Origin: Archegozetes longisetosus
Lineage: Eukaryota > Arthropoda > Arachnida > Sarcoptiformes > Trhypochthoniidae
Direction of reading: 5' to 3'
Length of the DNA stretch: 64,000 bases
Assembly (NCBI GenBank): GCA_018873245.2
Contig: JAEMBT020000005.1
Coordinates: 9,224,001 to 9,288,000 of the forward strand
Shown here one piece after another: positions 12,051-22,438 of this stretch (positions are counted from its first letter, which is position 1; each line of letters begins with the position of its first letter). The position numbers and the translations under genes are program-made. The notes below the pieces were generated by a model. The model saw only the letters and a list, made by a program, of their open reading frames with translations. It was not told the DNA's origin and made no database searches.

Positions 12051-13102
12051 AATTAAAACGCAATAGAAGTTTTTACTTTAGGCATATTATTTAAATGATT
12101 TTGGATGAGTTTAACATTAATGATATTGCAAAGACTTTTTCCATTTACATTTTCTCACAGCCTAAAATATACTTTCCCACGGTGAGACATAAATTATGAA
12201 GCGGGGTCTGTCATAGGAAAATACAATCCTAACCCTCAGCATTGTAGTAAACCTATCTAAAGCTATTACCTAACATTACCACCTATTATCCCTATTATTA
12301 GGGTAAACTTCTATAAGTCTCTGCCCAAATTTTAAGAGAATTTTTCCTATAAAAGTGATAAGCAAATAAGTGTTAAGTGTCTTTTACCTCGTGTTACTCA
12401 ATTAAGTTAAAGAAATCCAAAAATTGTGTTGTACTACAAGTTTATATTGCAATATTACATTGAAATGTGATAAACAAATGTTAAAATTAATGCTTTGCTG
12501 TGATTATGTATCTCATCATAAAAATTGATATATTTTATTCTACACTTTTTTATTCATTTCAGTATTAAAATACAATTTTCAAAGTATTATATATAGATTA
12601 ATGGTATTTTAAGTATTAACTACGAAAGTATAGAATTGAATGCATATTTTCAGTGACATTTTAGGAATTTTAGCTAAAATATTTTAAATATTAGTAAAAT
12701 AAACAAAAATAGAATATAGTATTTATCGGGACCTAAATACAGCTCAATCTAACCATTATTCTATAATCGGTATAGATTTGCGAAATTTGGCCGACTTAGA
12801 TCAGAAAAGAATTTTGAATTATACTACAAATTCAGTCTCTGGTAATAACTAGTGCATAGAAATATTTAGAAATGTTTTTTGAATAGCTTTAAAACACGTT
12901 TCATTTAAATGTCTACAATAGTATTTTTGGCGGAATTGAAGTTTTCAAAAAATTATATATTACAAATGACATCTGATGCTAAGTTTAAAATAAATTATTT
13001 GGATGTCTTTTTATGTTTAAACGTCTTGCAGACAAAATATTTCCAGAAGTGTTGTTAAAAGCAATTATATTGTTCTGTAGAAAATTAATATCGACTAGCT
13101 TA
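12051..13102. other. Intergenic, nothing recognised
   Basis: A+T-rich, with a slightly more GC-rich patch around 12180-12310 that shows no coding potential or matching inverted repeat. Confidence 0.45.
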
Positions 13103-13110
13103 GAAGTTCA

Positions 13111-13806
13111 GGTTAGGTTTTACTTATCGTGCTCCGCCCATATGGAAGATCCTAGGGCGGAACCACCTGGATATATATACTCGTTTCGACAACCTGAGTT
13201 TATCGATATCCCACCCGGGACCTATGACCTAGTTACAAAAAGTTGAGCCTAGGTCCCTAAGGGTCGGACCTAGGCATACCATATTTGGTATGCTGACTCT
13301 ACTCAAAAACATGGGTCTATCGATACCCCAGATGAGATCCTAAGGTGTAACTACAAAAAGTTGAATCTAAGTCTCTAAGGGCTAGACTTGGACTCGCCAT
13401 ATTTGATACACGAGCTTCATTTAATAGCTTCAGTCCGTACTTAGTTCTCAACTTGGCACCCTATGGTCTATCTATAAAAGTTAGATCTGTTAACTATCTT
13501 TCCTTCTATATAATTACCACATTTTACCTGATTTTAAGTTATGAACCCAGGTCCAAGTTTTCGTAGTTACATGTTAGGATCTCATGTGGGGTATCGATAG
13601 GTTCATGTTATTGAGTAGAGTCAGCATACCAAATATGGCATGCTAGGTCCCGTCTTTAGAGAGCTAGGCCCAACTTTTCTTAGCTAGGTTCTGGGAACCC
13701 GAGTGAAGTATCGATAAAATCAGATTGTCAAGACGAGTATACATATATGGGTGGTTCCGCCCTGGGACCTCCCATATCGGCGGAGCACGATAAGTAAAAC
13801 CTAACC
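13111..13806. mobile_element. Foldback element with long inverted arms
   Basis: Both ends read GGTTAGGTTTTACTTATCGT inward. The arms extend about 270-290 bp with imperfect pairing, sharing sections such as CCATATTTGGTATGCTGACTC/GAGTCAGCATACCAAATATGG and ATCGATACCCCA/TGGGGTATCGAT. Flanking octamers GAAGTTCA (13103-13110) and AAAGTTCA (13807-13814) differ at one base and look like an aged 8-bp target duplication. Short reading frames inside are side effects of the repeat. No transposase. Confidence 0.8.
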
Positions 13807-13976
13807 AAAGTTCAAACGATAGACAATTATTATTAATAATATGTAATAATAAGTAATACCCAAAATCAAAACTTAATGTTAATATATGCATTTGATTAAT
13901 AGCAGATAACTAAATAAAAATGTTGACAAATATTTTGGTCGATAACTGCTGTCTTTAGTGAATAATAAGTTTCATA

Positions 13977-14475
13977 TAGTGTCTGAAAGTTTCTACAAAT
14001 TATCTTTTGACGAGAAAATTTCTAGAAAGTTTCTAGAAATATTTTTGGAAATATTTCTATAGCCAGGAAATGTTCTTTTAATGAACCTCCCATAGAGATA
14101 TATGAACGTCCTATTGAAATATAATGAACCTCAGATTCATCAAACGGAATAGCATGTCTTTACAATCATTTTAAGGAATTTATGAATAAATAACACTTAA
14201 ATGTATTAAAAATTAAGTTCGAAATTAAATTAAATTGTTTAAACTTAAAGATTAGTATTTGCATGTTTTAGTCATGTTTCATGAGTAGTTCATATATTCC
14301 TATATGAGATTCATATACTTCATTAGGAGGTTCATATATATCTATGTGAGCTTCATATATTATTATAGGAGGTTAATATATTTCTATGAGAGGTTCATTA
14401 AAAGAAAATTTCTCGATTTTTGACGAGAAATTATCTCTCAAGAAAATTTCTAGAAATTTTCTTTTTACAACACTA
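13977..14475. mobile_element. hAT-type MITE, 499 bp, intact reference copy
   Basis: Starts TAGTGTCTGAAAG and ends CAACACTA, with a perfect 8-bp target duplication GTTTCATA (13969-13976 and 14476-14483). It is the closest relative of the copy at 9840 and lacks the Harbinger insert, so it documents the pre-insertion sequence. Non-coding. Confidence 0.88.
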
Positions 14476-14543
14476 GTTTCATATCAATATTGACTTAAAT
14501 TAATCGAATTTTCAGATTTTCTGATAAAAGAAATAATAGATAT

Positions 14544-14789
14544 ATCATCGCCTCAGTGCTATAATGCGCTAACTCAAAAACTTCACAAAATAAGTTAATG
14601 TCACTTTTAAAGACATGAAACCTCTATATATTGCTCGAATCGAATCGCGAAGCTTTCAAATAATATTTCAAATATATCGTTTCGAGTACATCTGTTATAG
14701 TTTAATCGAATTATGATTTTAGAATTTAAACTCAAATTTATCCATAAAAGACTTTCCTGAGTTACTCGTTATTGCACTAAGGGGAGTGT
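14544..14789. mobile_element. Degenerate palindromic MITE (ATCGTCACC family)
   Basis: About 246 bp that aligns in reverse orientation along its whole length with the element at 26565-26820, from ATCATCGCCTCAGTGCTATA to the degenerate GTTACTCGTTATTGCACTA end. The right terminal repeat has diverged and I could not identify a target duplication, so this is an older copy. Confidence 0.7.
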
Positions 14790-15291
14790 ATTGTCTTTTA
14801 TTTGTATCTTTCACAATACACAAATAAAAAAATTAAGCATCAACAACTTATTATATCAGATAAAATACAGTAAACTGCCATTATTGTCCCTAGATGATTT
14901 TTCATGAATAGAGGGATACTTGTGCACAAAAGAGAAATTACTAGCTCATGGATCAAATAACTTTGCGGCTTGTTTCTTGTTTAAATATTCTTTAAAGTTG
15001 AACGATTATTTTTATTATTAGTCTTACAATTAAATTCATATTTTTGGATATTTAAATTCAATTTTACTGTGTTAAGTAAAATTTCATTTCATTGTATAAT
15101 TAGAATTCAAAGAAAAGTTGAATACCATATTATAAAAAATGAAGGGGCAATTCGAAATAACTCAGAAATTTAATCTTAAATCAGAAACAGTTTATTAAGA
15201 TGAATATGAACAGGTAAATCAGAGTTATCGGGTTCATCAAATCTCCCATCATCTACTCACTTAAAATATATGGCTTTTGAGGAGTTTCAAT
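14790..15291. other. Intergenic, 3' of the mucin-tailed TIMP-like gene
   Basis: No feature recognised; presumably contains the 3' UTR and poly(A) signals of the minus-strand gene that ends at 15292. Confidence 0.4.
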
Positions 15292-18200
15292 TTACTTTTC
15301 AGCAGGTTTAGTAGGTCGTGTTCTTGTTGGTTCAGCAGTACGTGTTGGACGAGCAGTATCTTCAGTGGGCCGTGTTCTAGTTGGTCTAGTTCTTGTGGGT
15401 TCAGTAGTACGTGTGGGGCGGGAAGTCTCTTCAGTAGGCCGTGTTCTCGTTGGTATAGTTCTTGTGGGCTCGGCAGTACGTGTTGGACGAGCAGTATCTT
15501 CAGTAGGTCGTGTTCTAGTTGGTCGGGTTCTTGTAAACTGAGTTATTGTTGGACCAAATGTTTGTGTGATTTTAGTCGTTTCTATAGGTTCAGTTATTTC
15601 TGTTGTCTCTGTAGTTACAATGGGCTCAGTTGTTTCTATGGGTTCAGTAGTTTCTGTGGGTTGTGTTGTTTCTATTGCTTCAATAGTTTCTGTGGGTTCA
15701 GTCGTTTCTGTAGGTTCTGTTGTTTCTATAGGCTCTGTAGATTCTGTGGGTTCAGTCGTTTCTGTAGGTTCTGTTGTTTCTATAGGCTCTGTAGATTCTG
15801 TGGGTTCAGTCGTTTCTGTAGGTTCTGTTGTTTCTATAGGCTCTGTAGATTCTGTGGGTTCAGTCGTTTCCGTGGGTTCAGTCGTTTCTGTGGGCTCAGT
15901 CGTTTCTGTGGGTTCAGTCGTTTCTATAGGCTCAGTAGTTTCTGTGGGTTCAGTTGTTTCTATTGCTTCAGTAGTTTCTATGGGATCAATTGTTTCCGTG
16001 GGTTCAATCGTTTCTGTAGGTTCTGTTGTTTCTATAGGCTCTGCAGATTCTGTGGGTTCAGTCGTTTCTATTGCTTCAGTAGTTTCTGTGCGTTCAATCG
16101 TTTCCGTGGGTTCAGTCGTTTCTGTAGGTTCTGTAGTTTCTATTGCTTTAGTAGTTTTTGTAGATTCAGTCGTTTCCGTGGGTTCAGTCGTTTCTGTGGC
16201 TTCTGTTGTTTCTATAGGTTCTGTAGATTCTGTGGGTTCAGTTGTTTCCGTGGGTTCAATCGTTTCTGTAGGTTCTGTTGTTTCTATAGGCTCTGCAGAT
16301 TCTGTGGGTTCAGTCGTTTCTATTGCTTCAGAAGTTTCTGTGGGTTCAGTCGTTTCTGTGGCTTCTGTTGTTTCTATAGGTTCTGTAGATTCTGTGGGTT
16401 CAGTTGTTTCCGTGGGTTCAATCGTTTCTGTAGGTTCTGTTGTTTCTATAGGCTCTGCAGATTCTGTGGGTTCAGTCGTTTCTATTGCTTCAGAAGTTTC
16501 TGTGGGTTCAGTCGTTTCTATGGGTTCAGTCGTTTCTATAGGTTCTGTAGTTTCTATTGCTTCAGTAGTTTTTGTAGATTCAGTCTTTTCCGTGGGTTCA
16601 GTCGTTTCTGTGGCTTCTGTTGTTTCTATAGGCTCTGTAGATTCTGTGGGTTCAGTTGTTTCTATTGCTTCAGTAGTTTCTGTGGGTTCAATCGTTTCTG
16701 TAGGCTCTGTAGATTCTGTGGGTTCAGTTGTTTCTGTAGGTTCTGTTGTTTCTATAGGCTCTGTAAATTCTGTGGGTTCAGCCGTTTCCGTGGGTTCAGT
16801 CGTTTCTGTGGGTTCAGTAGTTTCTGTGGGTTCAATCGTTTCTTTAGGCTCTGTAGATTCTGTGGGTTCAGTTGTTTCTATTGCTTCAGTAGTTTCTATG
16901 GGTTCAGTAGTTTCTGTGAGTTCAATCGTTTCCGTGGGTTCAATCGTTTCTGTGGGTTCAGTCATTTCTATAAATTCTGTAGATTCTATTGCTTCAGTAG
17001 TTTCTTTGGGTTCAGTCGTTTCTATAGGCTCTGTAGATTTTGTGGGTTCAGCTATTGTTGTGGGTATAGTTCTTGTCGGTCTAGTCCTTGTTGGTCGAGT
17101 TCGTGTAGGTCGCGTTCTCGTTGGTCGAGTTCTTGTTGGACGAGTTGTTTCTATAGCCTCAGTGGTTTCTGTGGGTTCAGCTGTTGTGGGTATAGTTCTT
17201 GTCGGTCTCGTTCTTGTTGGTCGGGTTCTTGTAGGTCGCGTTCTCGTTGGTCGAGTCGTCTCTATACCCTCAGTGAATTCTGTGGGTTCAGCTGTTGTGG
17301 GTATAGTTCTTGTCGGTCTCGTTCTTGTCGGTCTAGTCCTTGTTGGTCGCGTTCTCGTTGGTCGAGTCGTCTCTATAGCCTCAGTGGTTTCTGTGGGTTC
17401 AGCTGTTGTGGGTATAGTTCTTGTCGTTCTCGTTCTTGTTGGTCGGGTTCTTGTAGGTCGCGTTCTCGTTGGTCGAGTCGTCTCTATAGCCTCAGTGGTT
17501 TCTGTGGGTTCCGCTGTTGTGGGTATAGTTCTTGTCGGTCTCGTTCTTGTCGGTCTAGTCCTTGTTGGTCGCGTTCTCGTTGGTCGAGTCGTCTCTATAG
17601 CCTCAGTGGTTTCCGTAGGTTCAGCTGTTGTGGGTATAGTTCTTGTCGGTCTCGTTTTTGTTGGTCGGGTTCTTGTAGGTCGCGTTCTCGTTGGTCGAGT
17701 CGTCTCTATAGCCTCAGTGGTTTCTGTGGGTTCAGCTGTTGTGGGTATAGTTCTTGTCGGTCTCGTTCTTGTCGGTCTAGTCCTTGTTGGTCGCGTTCTC
17801 GTTGGTCGAGTCGTCTCTATAGCCTCAGTGGTTTCCGTAGGTTCAGCTGTTGTGGGTATAGTTCTTGTCGGTCTCGTTTTTGTTGGTCGGGTTCTTGTAG
17901 GTCGCGTTCTCGTTGGTCGAGTCGTCTCTATAGCCTCAGTGGTTTCTGTGGGTTCAGCTGTTGTGGGTATAGTTCTTGTCGGTCTCGTTCTTGTCGGTCT
18001 AGTCCTTGTTGGTCGCGTTCTCGTTGGACGAGTTGTTTCTATAGCCTCAGTGGTTTCTGTAGGTTCAGCTGTTGTGGGTATAATTCTTGTCGGTCTCGTT
18101 CTTGTCGGTCTAGTCCTTGTTGGTCGCGTTCTCGTTGGTCGAGTCGTCTCTATAGCCTCAGTGGTTTCTGTGGGTTCAGCTGTTGTGGGTATAGTTCTTG

Positions 18201-19665
18201 TCGACCTCGTTCTTGTTGGTCGAGTTCTTGTAGGTCGCGTTCTCGTTGGTCGAGTCGTCTCTATAGCCTCAGTGGTTTCCGTAGGTTCAGCTGTTGTGGG
18301 TATAGTTCTTGTCGGTCTCGTTCTTGTCGGTCTAGTCCTTGTTGGTCGCGTTCTCATTGGTCGAGTCTTTGTTGGACGAGTAGTTTCTATTGGTTCAGTT
18401 GTTGTTGTTGGTATAGTTCTTGTCGGTCTAGTTCTTGTAGGTCGTGTTCTCGTTGGTCGAGTCCTTGTTGGATGACTCGTTTCTGTGGCTTCAGCTGTTG
18501 TGGTGGGTATACTTCTTGTCGGTCTAGTCCTTGTTGGTCGCGTTCTTGTTGGTCGAGTCCTTGTTGGACGAGTAGTTTTTATGGGTTCAGTTGTTGTTGT
18601 TGTTGGTATAGTTCTTGTCTGTCTAGTCCTTGTTGTTCGAGTTCTTGTCGGACGAGTTTTTTTTGTTTTTTCCGTTGTTTCTGTGGGTTCTGCTGTTGTT
18701 GTGGGTATAGTTCTTGTTGGTTTAGTTATTGTTGGTCGAGTTCTTGTAGGCCGAGTCTTTGTCGGTCTTGTTGTTTTTGTTGGATTTATCGTTTCTGAGG
18801 GCTCAGTTGCTGTTTGCGATTTTGTTATTTTTGTTGGATAATTCGTTCTCTTTGATGGTCTAATTGTAACCCTAGTATAACTTGTCGTTTTTGATGGTTT
18901 AGTTGATCGCGTTGGAAGACAGGTTTTCTTTGAAGTTCGTCTCTTTTCCGTGCTAGTTTTTGTTCTTCTTGTCGCACGTTTCGTGTAACTTGTTCTTTTT
19001 GATGGTTGAGGTGTGTATTTTGAATATCGAGTCGTGCTTCTTGGTCCCACTGGTTTATATCCTTCTTGTTGTCCAGAAGTTCCGGGAGATTTAGGTCTTT
19101 CTTGTTTAATTGGCTCTCCAGGTTTACCTGGTCTGCTTGGTGAGTCTGGTTTTCTTTCCGGTTCTAGAATTCCGTTTTTCTTACAATCTATTTTTTTGTA
19201 CTCTGATAAGAAAAACAGTTGCTCATTTGTTTGTAAGTCTTTAACATCTTTAATATAATCACACGACGTTGTCACAGCTTTCTGACCATTTTTATTTAAC
19301 TTTCCGCTTACTATGTAAATGTGTAGAGGCTTAAATTCATAGCCACAATTTTCTTCATCTGAAAAAGTCCATATCACTTTCGAATCTAGTGCTTTTGTAG
19401 ATTTTTCATCTACTTTGTAGTGATCGATGATTTTTACGTTGAACCCGATACCTTTTTTGTCACCAGGTTTACTTATTGAGTAATGCTTCTCCTCATTTAC
19501 CAAAATCTTTACAACAAAGTCTGAATCACAAAATTTCTTTAAAAGATACTTTTTGTCGCATATATCAGATATGCAGTTAAACTCTTTATTCGGTTTACGG
19601 TTGCATTTGCAAGCATTTGATTCAGATATAACATGCGTAATCAGAATTAGCGTTAAAACTTTCAT
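15292..19665 (-). CDS. Secreted TIMP/NTR-like protein with giant Thr/Pro repeat tail
   Basis: A single uninterrupted frame encodes 1457 residues from the Met at 19665 (11 codons after the first Met of the frame; chosen because it begins the signal peptide MKVLTLILITHVISESNA). The mature protein starts CKC, as in TIMPs. The NTR domain (about residues 19-165) has the pattern C-x-C, a 15-residue insert with two extra Cys, KFC, then ENCGYEF, TTSCDY and KIDCKK. After a basic Pro/Ser/Thr linker come 37-residue repeats mixing RTRPTRTRPT with AEPTETTEAIETT, then a long TETTEP-type acidic block, and a basic C-terminus ending RPTKPAEK. The tail is like a secreted mucin, rich in O-glycosylation sites. 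NTR domains bind metalloproteinases or other secreted partners; the role here is unknown. No stop or frameshift interrupts the 3.9-kb repeat, which argues for selection on coding. Confidence 0.85.
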   Translation of the reverse strand: MKVLTLILITHVISESNACKCNRKPNKEFNCISDICDKKYLLKKFCDSDFVVKILVNEEKHYSISKPGDKKGIGFNVKIIDHYKVDEKSTKALDSKVIWTFSDEENCGYEFKPLHIYIVSGKLNKNGQKAVTTSCDYIKDVKDLQTNEQLFFLSEYKKIDCKKNGILEPERKPDSPSRPGKPGEPIKQERPKSPGTSGQQEGYKPVGPRSTTRYSKYTPQPSKRTSYTKRATRRTKTSTEKRRTSKKTCLPTRSTKPSKTTSYTRVTIRPSKRTNYPTKITKSQTATEPSETINPTKTTRPTKTRPTRTRPTITKPTRTIPTTTAEPTETTEKTKKTRPTRTRTTRTRQTRTIPTTTTTEPIKTTRPTRTRPTRTRPTRTRPTRSIPTTTAEATETSHPTRTRPTRTRPTRTRPTRTIPTTTTEPIETTRPTKTRPMRTRPTRTRPTRTRPTRTIPTTAEPTETTEAIETTRPTRTRPTRTRPTRTRSTRTIPTTAEPTETTEAIETTRPTRTRPTRTRPTRTRPTRIIPTTAEPTETTEAIETTRPTRTRPTRTRPTRTRPTRTIPTTAEPTETTEAIETTRPTRTRPTRTRPTKTRPTRTIPTTAEPTETTEAIETTRPTRTRPTRTRPTRTRPTRTIPTTAEPTETTEAIETTRPTRTRPTRTRPTKTRPTRTIPTTAEPTETTEAIETTRPTRTRPTRTRPTRTRPTRTIPTTAEPTETTEAIETTRPTRTRPTRTRPTRTRTTRTIPTTAEPTETTEAIETTRPTRTRPTRTRPTRTRPTRTIPTTAEPTEFTEGIETTRPTRTRPTRTRPTRTRPTRTIPTTAEPTETTEAIETTRPTRTRPTRTRPTRTRPTRTRPTRTIPTTIAEPTKSTEPIETTEPKETTEAIESTEFIEMTEPTETIEPTETIELTETTEPIETTEAIETTEPTESTEPKETIEPTETTEPTETTEPTETAEPTEFTEPIETTEPTETTEPTESTEPTETIEPTETTEAIETTEPTESTEPIETTEATETTEPTEKTESTKTTEAIETTEPIETTEPIETTEPTETSEAIETTEPTESAEPIETTEPTETIEPTETTEPTESTEPIETTEATETTEPTETSEAIETTEPTESAEPIETTEPTETIEPTETTEPTESTEPIETTEATETTEPTETTESTKTTKAIETTEPTETTEPTETIERTETTEAIETTEPTESAEPIETTEPTETIEPTETIDPIETTEAIETTEPTETTEPIETTEPTETTEPTETTEPTETTEPTESTEPIETTEPTETTEPTESTEPIETTEPTETTEPTESTEPIETTEPTETTEPTETIEAIETTQPTETTEPIETTEPIVTTETTEITEPIETTKITQTFGPTITQFTRTRPTRTRPTEDTARPTRTAEPTRTIPTRTRPTEETSRPTRTTEPTRTRPTRTRPTEDTARPTRTAEPTRTRPTKPAEK
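15590..17040 (-). repeat. 18-bp acidic coding repeat (Thr-Glu-Pro block)
   Basis: Tandem degenerate 18-bp units encode six-residue TETTEP-like motifs (with Ile, Ser, Ala variants). Higher-order copies are visible: a 54-bp unit is repeated three times near 15700-15860, and a 162-bp (9 x 18) block starting near 16201 recurs at 16363. The block is strongly negative because nearly every third residue is Glu. Confidence 0.9.
17041..18375 (-). repeat. 111-bp coding minisatellite with 222-bp higher order
   Basis: About 12 units of 111 bp encode 37-residue motifs: IPTTAEPTETTEAIETT followed by RPTRTRPT repeats. Two unit types (with GGTCTCGTTCTTGTCGG versus GGTCTCGTTTTTGTTGG) alternate, so that blocks of 222 bp are almost identical (for example around 17620-17840 and 17841-18060). 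This indicates recent unequal exchange or slippage and frame-preserving array expansion. Confidence 0.92.
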
Positions 19666-21559
19666 TTTCTTAATATTTGATGTTTTATTTAGATACACTG
19701 ATTTTTATATAACAACAGAAATTAGATCAACGAATTTATACCATTAGTGAGTTTCATCATTTGTTTTGTCATCATTTTAGTCTCAGTTTTGAGATTAAAT
19801 TTAATTCGCTTCATAGCTTTTCAGCATTAAAAAGTTAAAATACATGTGCAAATGAATATTTATTTTAAGTGATAATTAGGACTTTCAACTCTTTAATATA
19901 TCTGGTCGTTCTTTGAACTTATAATCCAGATGTTGATATATAATTATATTATATTCTATTATAGTAAATGGTCATAAAATGATTTTCACATAGTATAGAG
20001 ATAAATCTATAGTAGTTATAGTAAGATCGGCTGTAAATTTGGATTCTACGTTAAAAATGCATTTGTGTTCAAAATTTAATATATGCTTAACGTTACACAC
20101 AAACGTTATTATATTTGTAAATGATCGAATTTGATCTGTTTTTAATGACATACATTCTCATTGTTATTATTTGAAATTAAGTCGATAATCAGTGGCTGGA
20201 TTAACTACTGTAATTCAAACTCAACTCTCACGCTGATTCTGAAATAATCTTGTTGAAATGTACTTTCTATCATAGAATTGGAATATGCAACTGATTTTGC
20301 TCTACCTATAATAGTTATTGTTCTAGACTATAAGAAAATAATTTTCTGTCAATCTTACTTTTAGCTTGTGAGAACTTTGTACGATAATAGGAAATCCAAT
20401 CTGTTTACTTTCGCTAAAATTTTCCATAACTTTAATTTTCCTAAATTTTTATAAATTTTCAGACTATTCCTTTGATGAATACTAATTTAACCAAACTAAT
20501 GGTCTTTCATAAATCTATTCATTAGATCATTCATGAATCATTTGTGGCGTCACCTATCTTAAGTAAATTTTCATAATGCGAAAAACTCAATTGTCTCCAT
20601 TGTCTTATAGTTTGAAGTTTGCTCTAATTTTCTCATTTTTCCCTAAATTTTCACAAATCTATTTTGATTGATATAAAACTATTTGTTTAAGTACAACGTC
20701 GCTAAAAGTTAAAAAAATTATTTATTACTTTGGAACAAATTTTATTAGGAAAAATAAAATGAGATTAATTTTTTATTTCAATTACAGAATCTGCATTTTA
20801 ATTTGATTTGGGCATATATTCTATTTTGTTGTAGTTAGATTAGAAAAAATTAAAGACAAACATAAACAATTGAAGTATTTAAAAATAGAAATATTTCTGG
20901 ATTTTAAAGTTAAGGTACTTTAATAATTCTTAGCCACACTATCTAATATTTACATTACATTATTTAACATCTTATTTTTAAATAATGAAATTTCAAAAAT
21001 TAAGCTTGAGTAAATTATATTTTCAAGAACTCTCGTGAAAGCATACTTTAGTACTTAAATATACACTTTCTATTCGATAGTTGAAATGATTTTTAAGTTT
21101 TAGCATTGATTTAATAAGAAAACTATTTAATATAGATAAAATTTTCTAAATCGAATGAAACTGATGAAAAGTTCAATTCAAGCATTGTTAAAAATTCGAT
21201 AACTGAAAAATTTATCTAACGTTAACTATTAGCATATAAAAATTATGCATTTTTATATAAGTTCTATTTAATTCTTCCGTGGTTCAAGAAGTGTTCCCGA
21301 ATTTTTCCTGGTAAAATCTTTAGTCCAATCACTAAAGAACAAATTAATATTGTATTAACTTATTACTATTAACTTGTATATATTAAGTTATTTATACGAT
21401 GAGCTTTACATAATATAAATACCTTGAGTAGTCTTATGTTAAATCGCACAATAAAGTAGAAGGAAGTTCATCAGAATCATCTATTTATCTGTCCTAATCG
21501 CTCACTAAGCTAATATAGGTATCGAATTAAAGCTGATGAAGAGTAGAATTGAAAGTTAA
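19666..21559. other. Intergenic, 5' of the mucin-tailed gene
   Basis: A+T-rich and without recognisable coding sequence. A TATATAA-like string lies at about 19702-19711 on the minus strand, close to the start codon; its spacing to any initiator is too poor to call a promoter. Confidence 0.45.
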
Positions 21560-22111
21560 AAGAATTTTTCGGTACGATTTAGTATATGACCAATAGCCGG
21601 AGGGGCACTTACCTATATTGGTGGGTACTAATCAGTATAGGGAATATACATATAAACTATGGAGTGACTTGCGCCAGGGGGAGCCGAGTTATAGCGATTC
21701 GAATTCAGAAATTTGAAAAATATTTTCATTTATGATTGAGGATCCATAGCATTGATGGGCGCGGTCTGCACATGGGTGTGTACAAATTTCGAAGAAGTTT
21801 GTTTTATCAAGTTTGAAGTACCTAGACCAAAAGGGGCGGAGTCATGAAAAAACATTGAATATCCAATAATGTTAACGAGTAGTATAGATAAAAGATCGAA
21901 AAATACTCTCTCAACCAAAAGGGCGTGGTTTCAAACTCAGCTGGGAACGGTTTGCGTTCCTATAACTCAGTGAGTGGAGAGCAAATTGTAGGACTTATTC
22001 GACCTCCTAGTTTAAGTGGCTATAGTTATAGTCTTAGTGTTAGTCTAGTTTAGTATCGATGGTAAATTATGTGTAGAATAATGCTTCTAAATAAATTGTT
22101 CAAGTTTACCC

Positions 22112-22192
22112 GAGATATTGACCAAGCCTGACATAACCTAACCTATCCTTACCTAGATTAGGTTATGCAAGCTTGGTCAATATAATCGGGTC
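22112..22192. repeat. Short perfect-stem hairpin
   Basis: The segments around CCGAGATATTGACCAAGC...CATAACCTAA and TTAGGTTATGCAAGCTTGGTCAATATAATCGG are inverted copies with about 33-bp arms and a loop of about 15 bases. It lies inside the left half of the foldback element and probably is an internal sub-repeat of it. Confidence 0.8.
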
Positions 22193-22438
22193 GATTAGGT
22201 CTATAAGTGGCACATACTTCATACTTAATATAAACAAACATCATCACTAATAGGACTAGCGTTACCAAATCTCAAGGAATTGGCCGGTACAGTCCGTATA
22301 AATTAACCTCTGAGTATTAGCAGAAAAAAGGGTACAGTGAGTAACGTTGCTAAGTCTCAAGGGATAATCGGTACAGTGAGATAAATTAACCCCTGAATCT
22401 CAACAATAGAAAAGGGTCCAAATGTCTAGTAATAGTTA

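Noticed and set aside
15590..18375. Regularly spaced repeats that could suggest a CRISPR-like array
   Set aside because: Units are contiguous coding minisatellites without unique spacers, and the host is eukaryotic.
15566..18475. A 969-codon plus-strand frame of Val/Ser/Gly repeats
   Set aside because: Second antisense shadow of the same coding repeat; the Met-start is arbitrary and the composition is dictated by the opposite strand.
15277..18798. A 1173-codon plus-strand open frame rich in Cys, Phe, Arg and Ser
   Set aside because: It is the antisense of the Thr/Pro/Glu repeat. The 3-bp-periodic repeat keeps all stops out of this frame; no signal peptide or independent domain is present.
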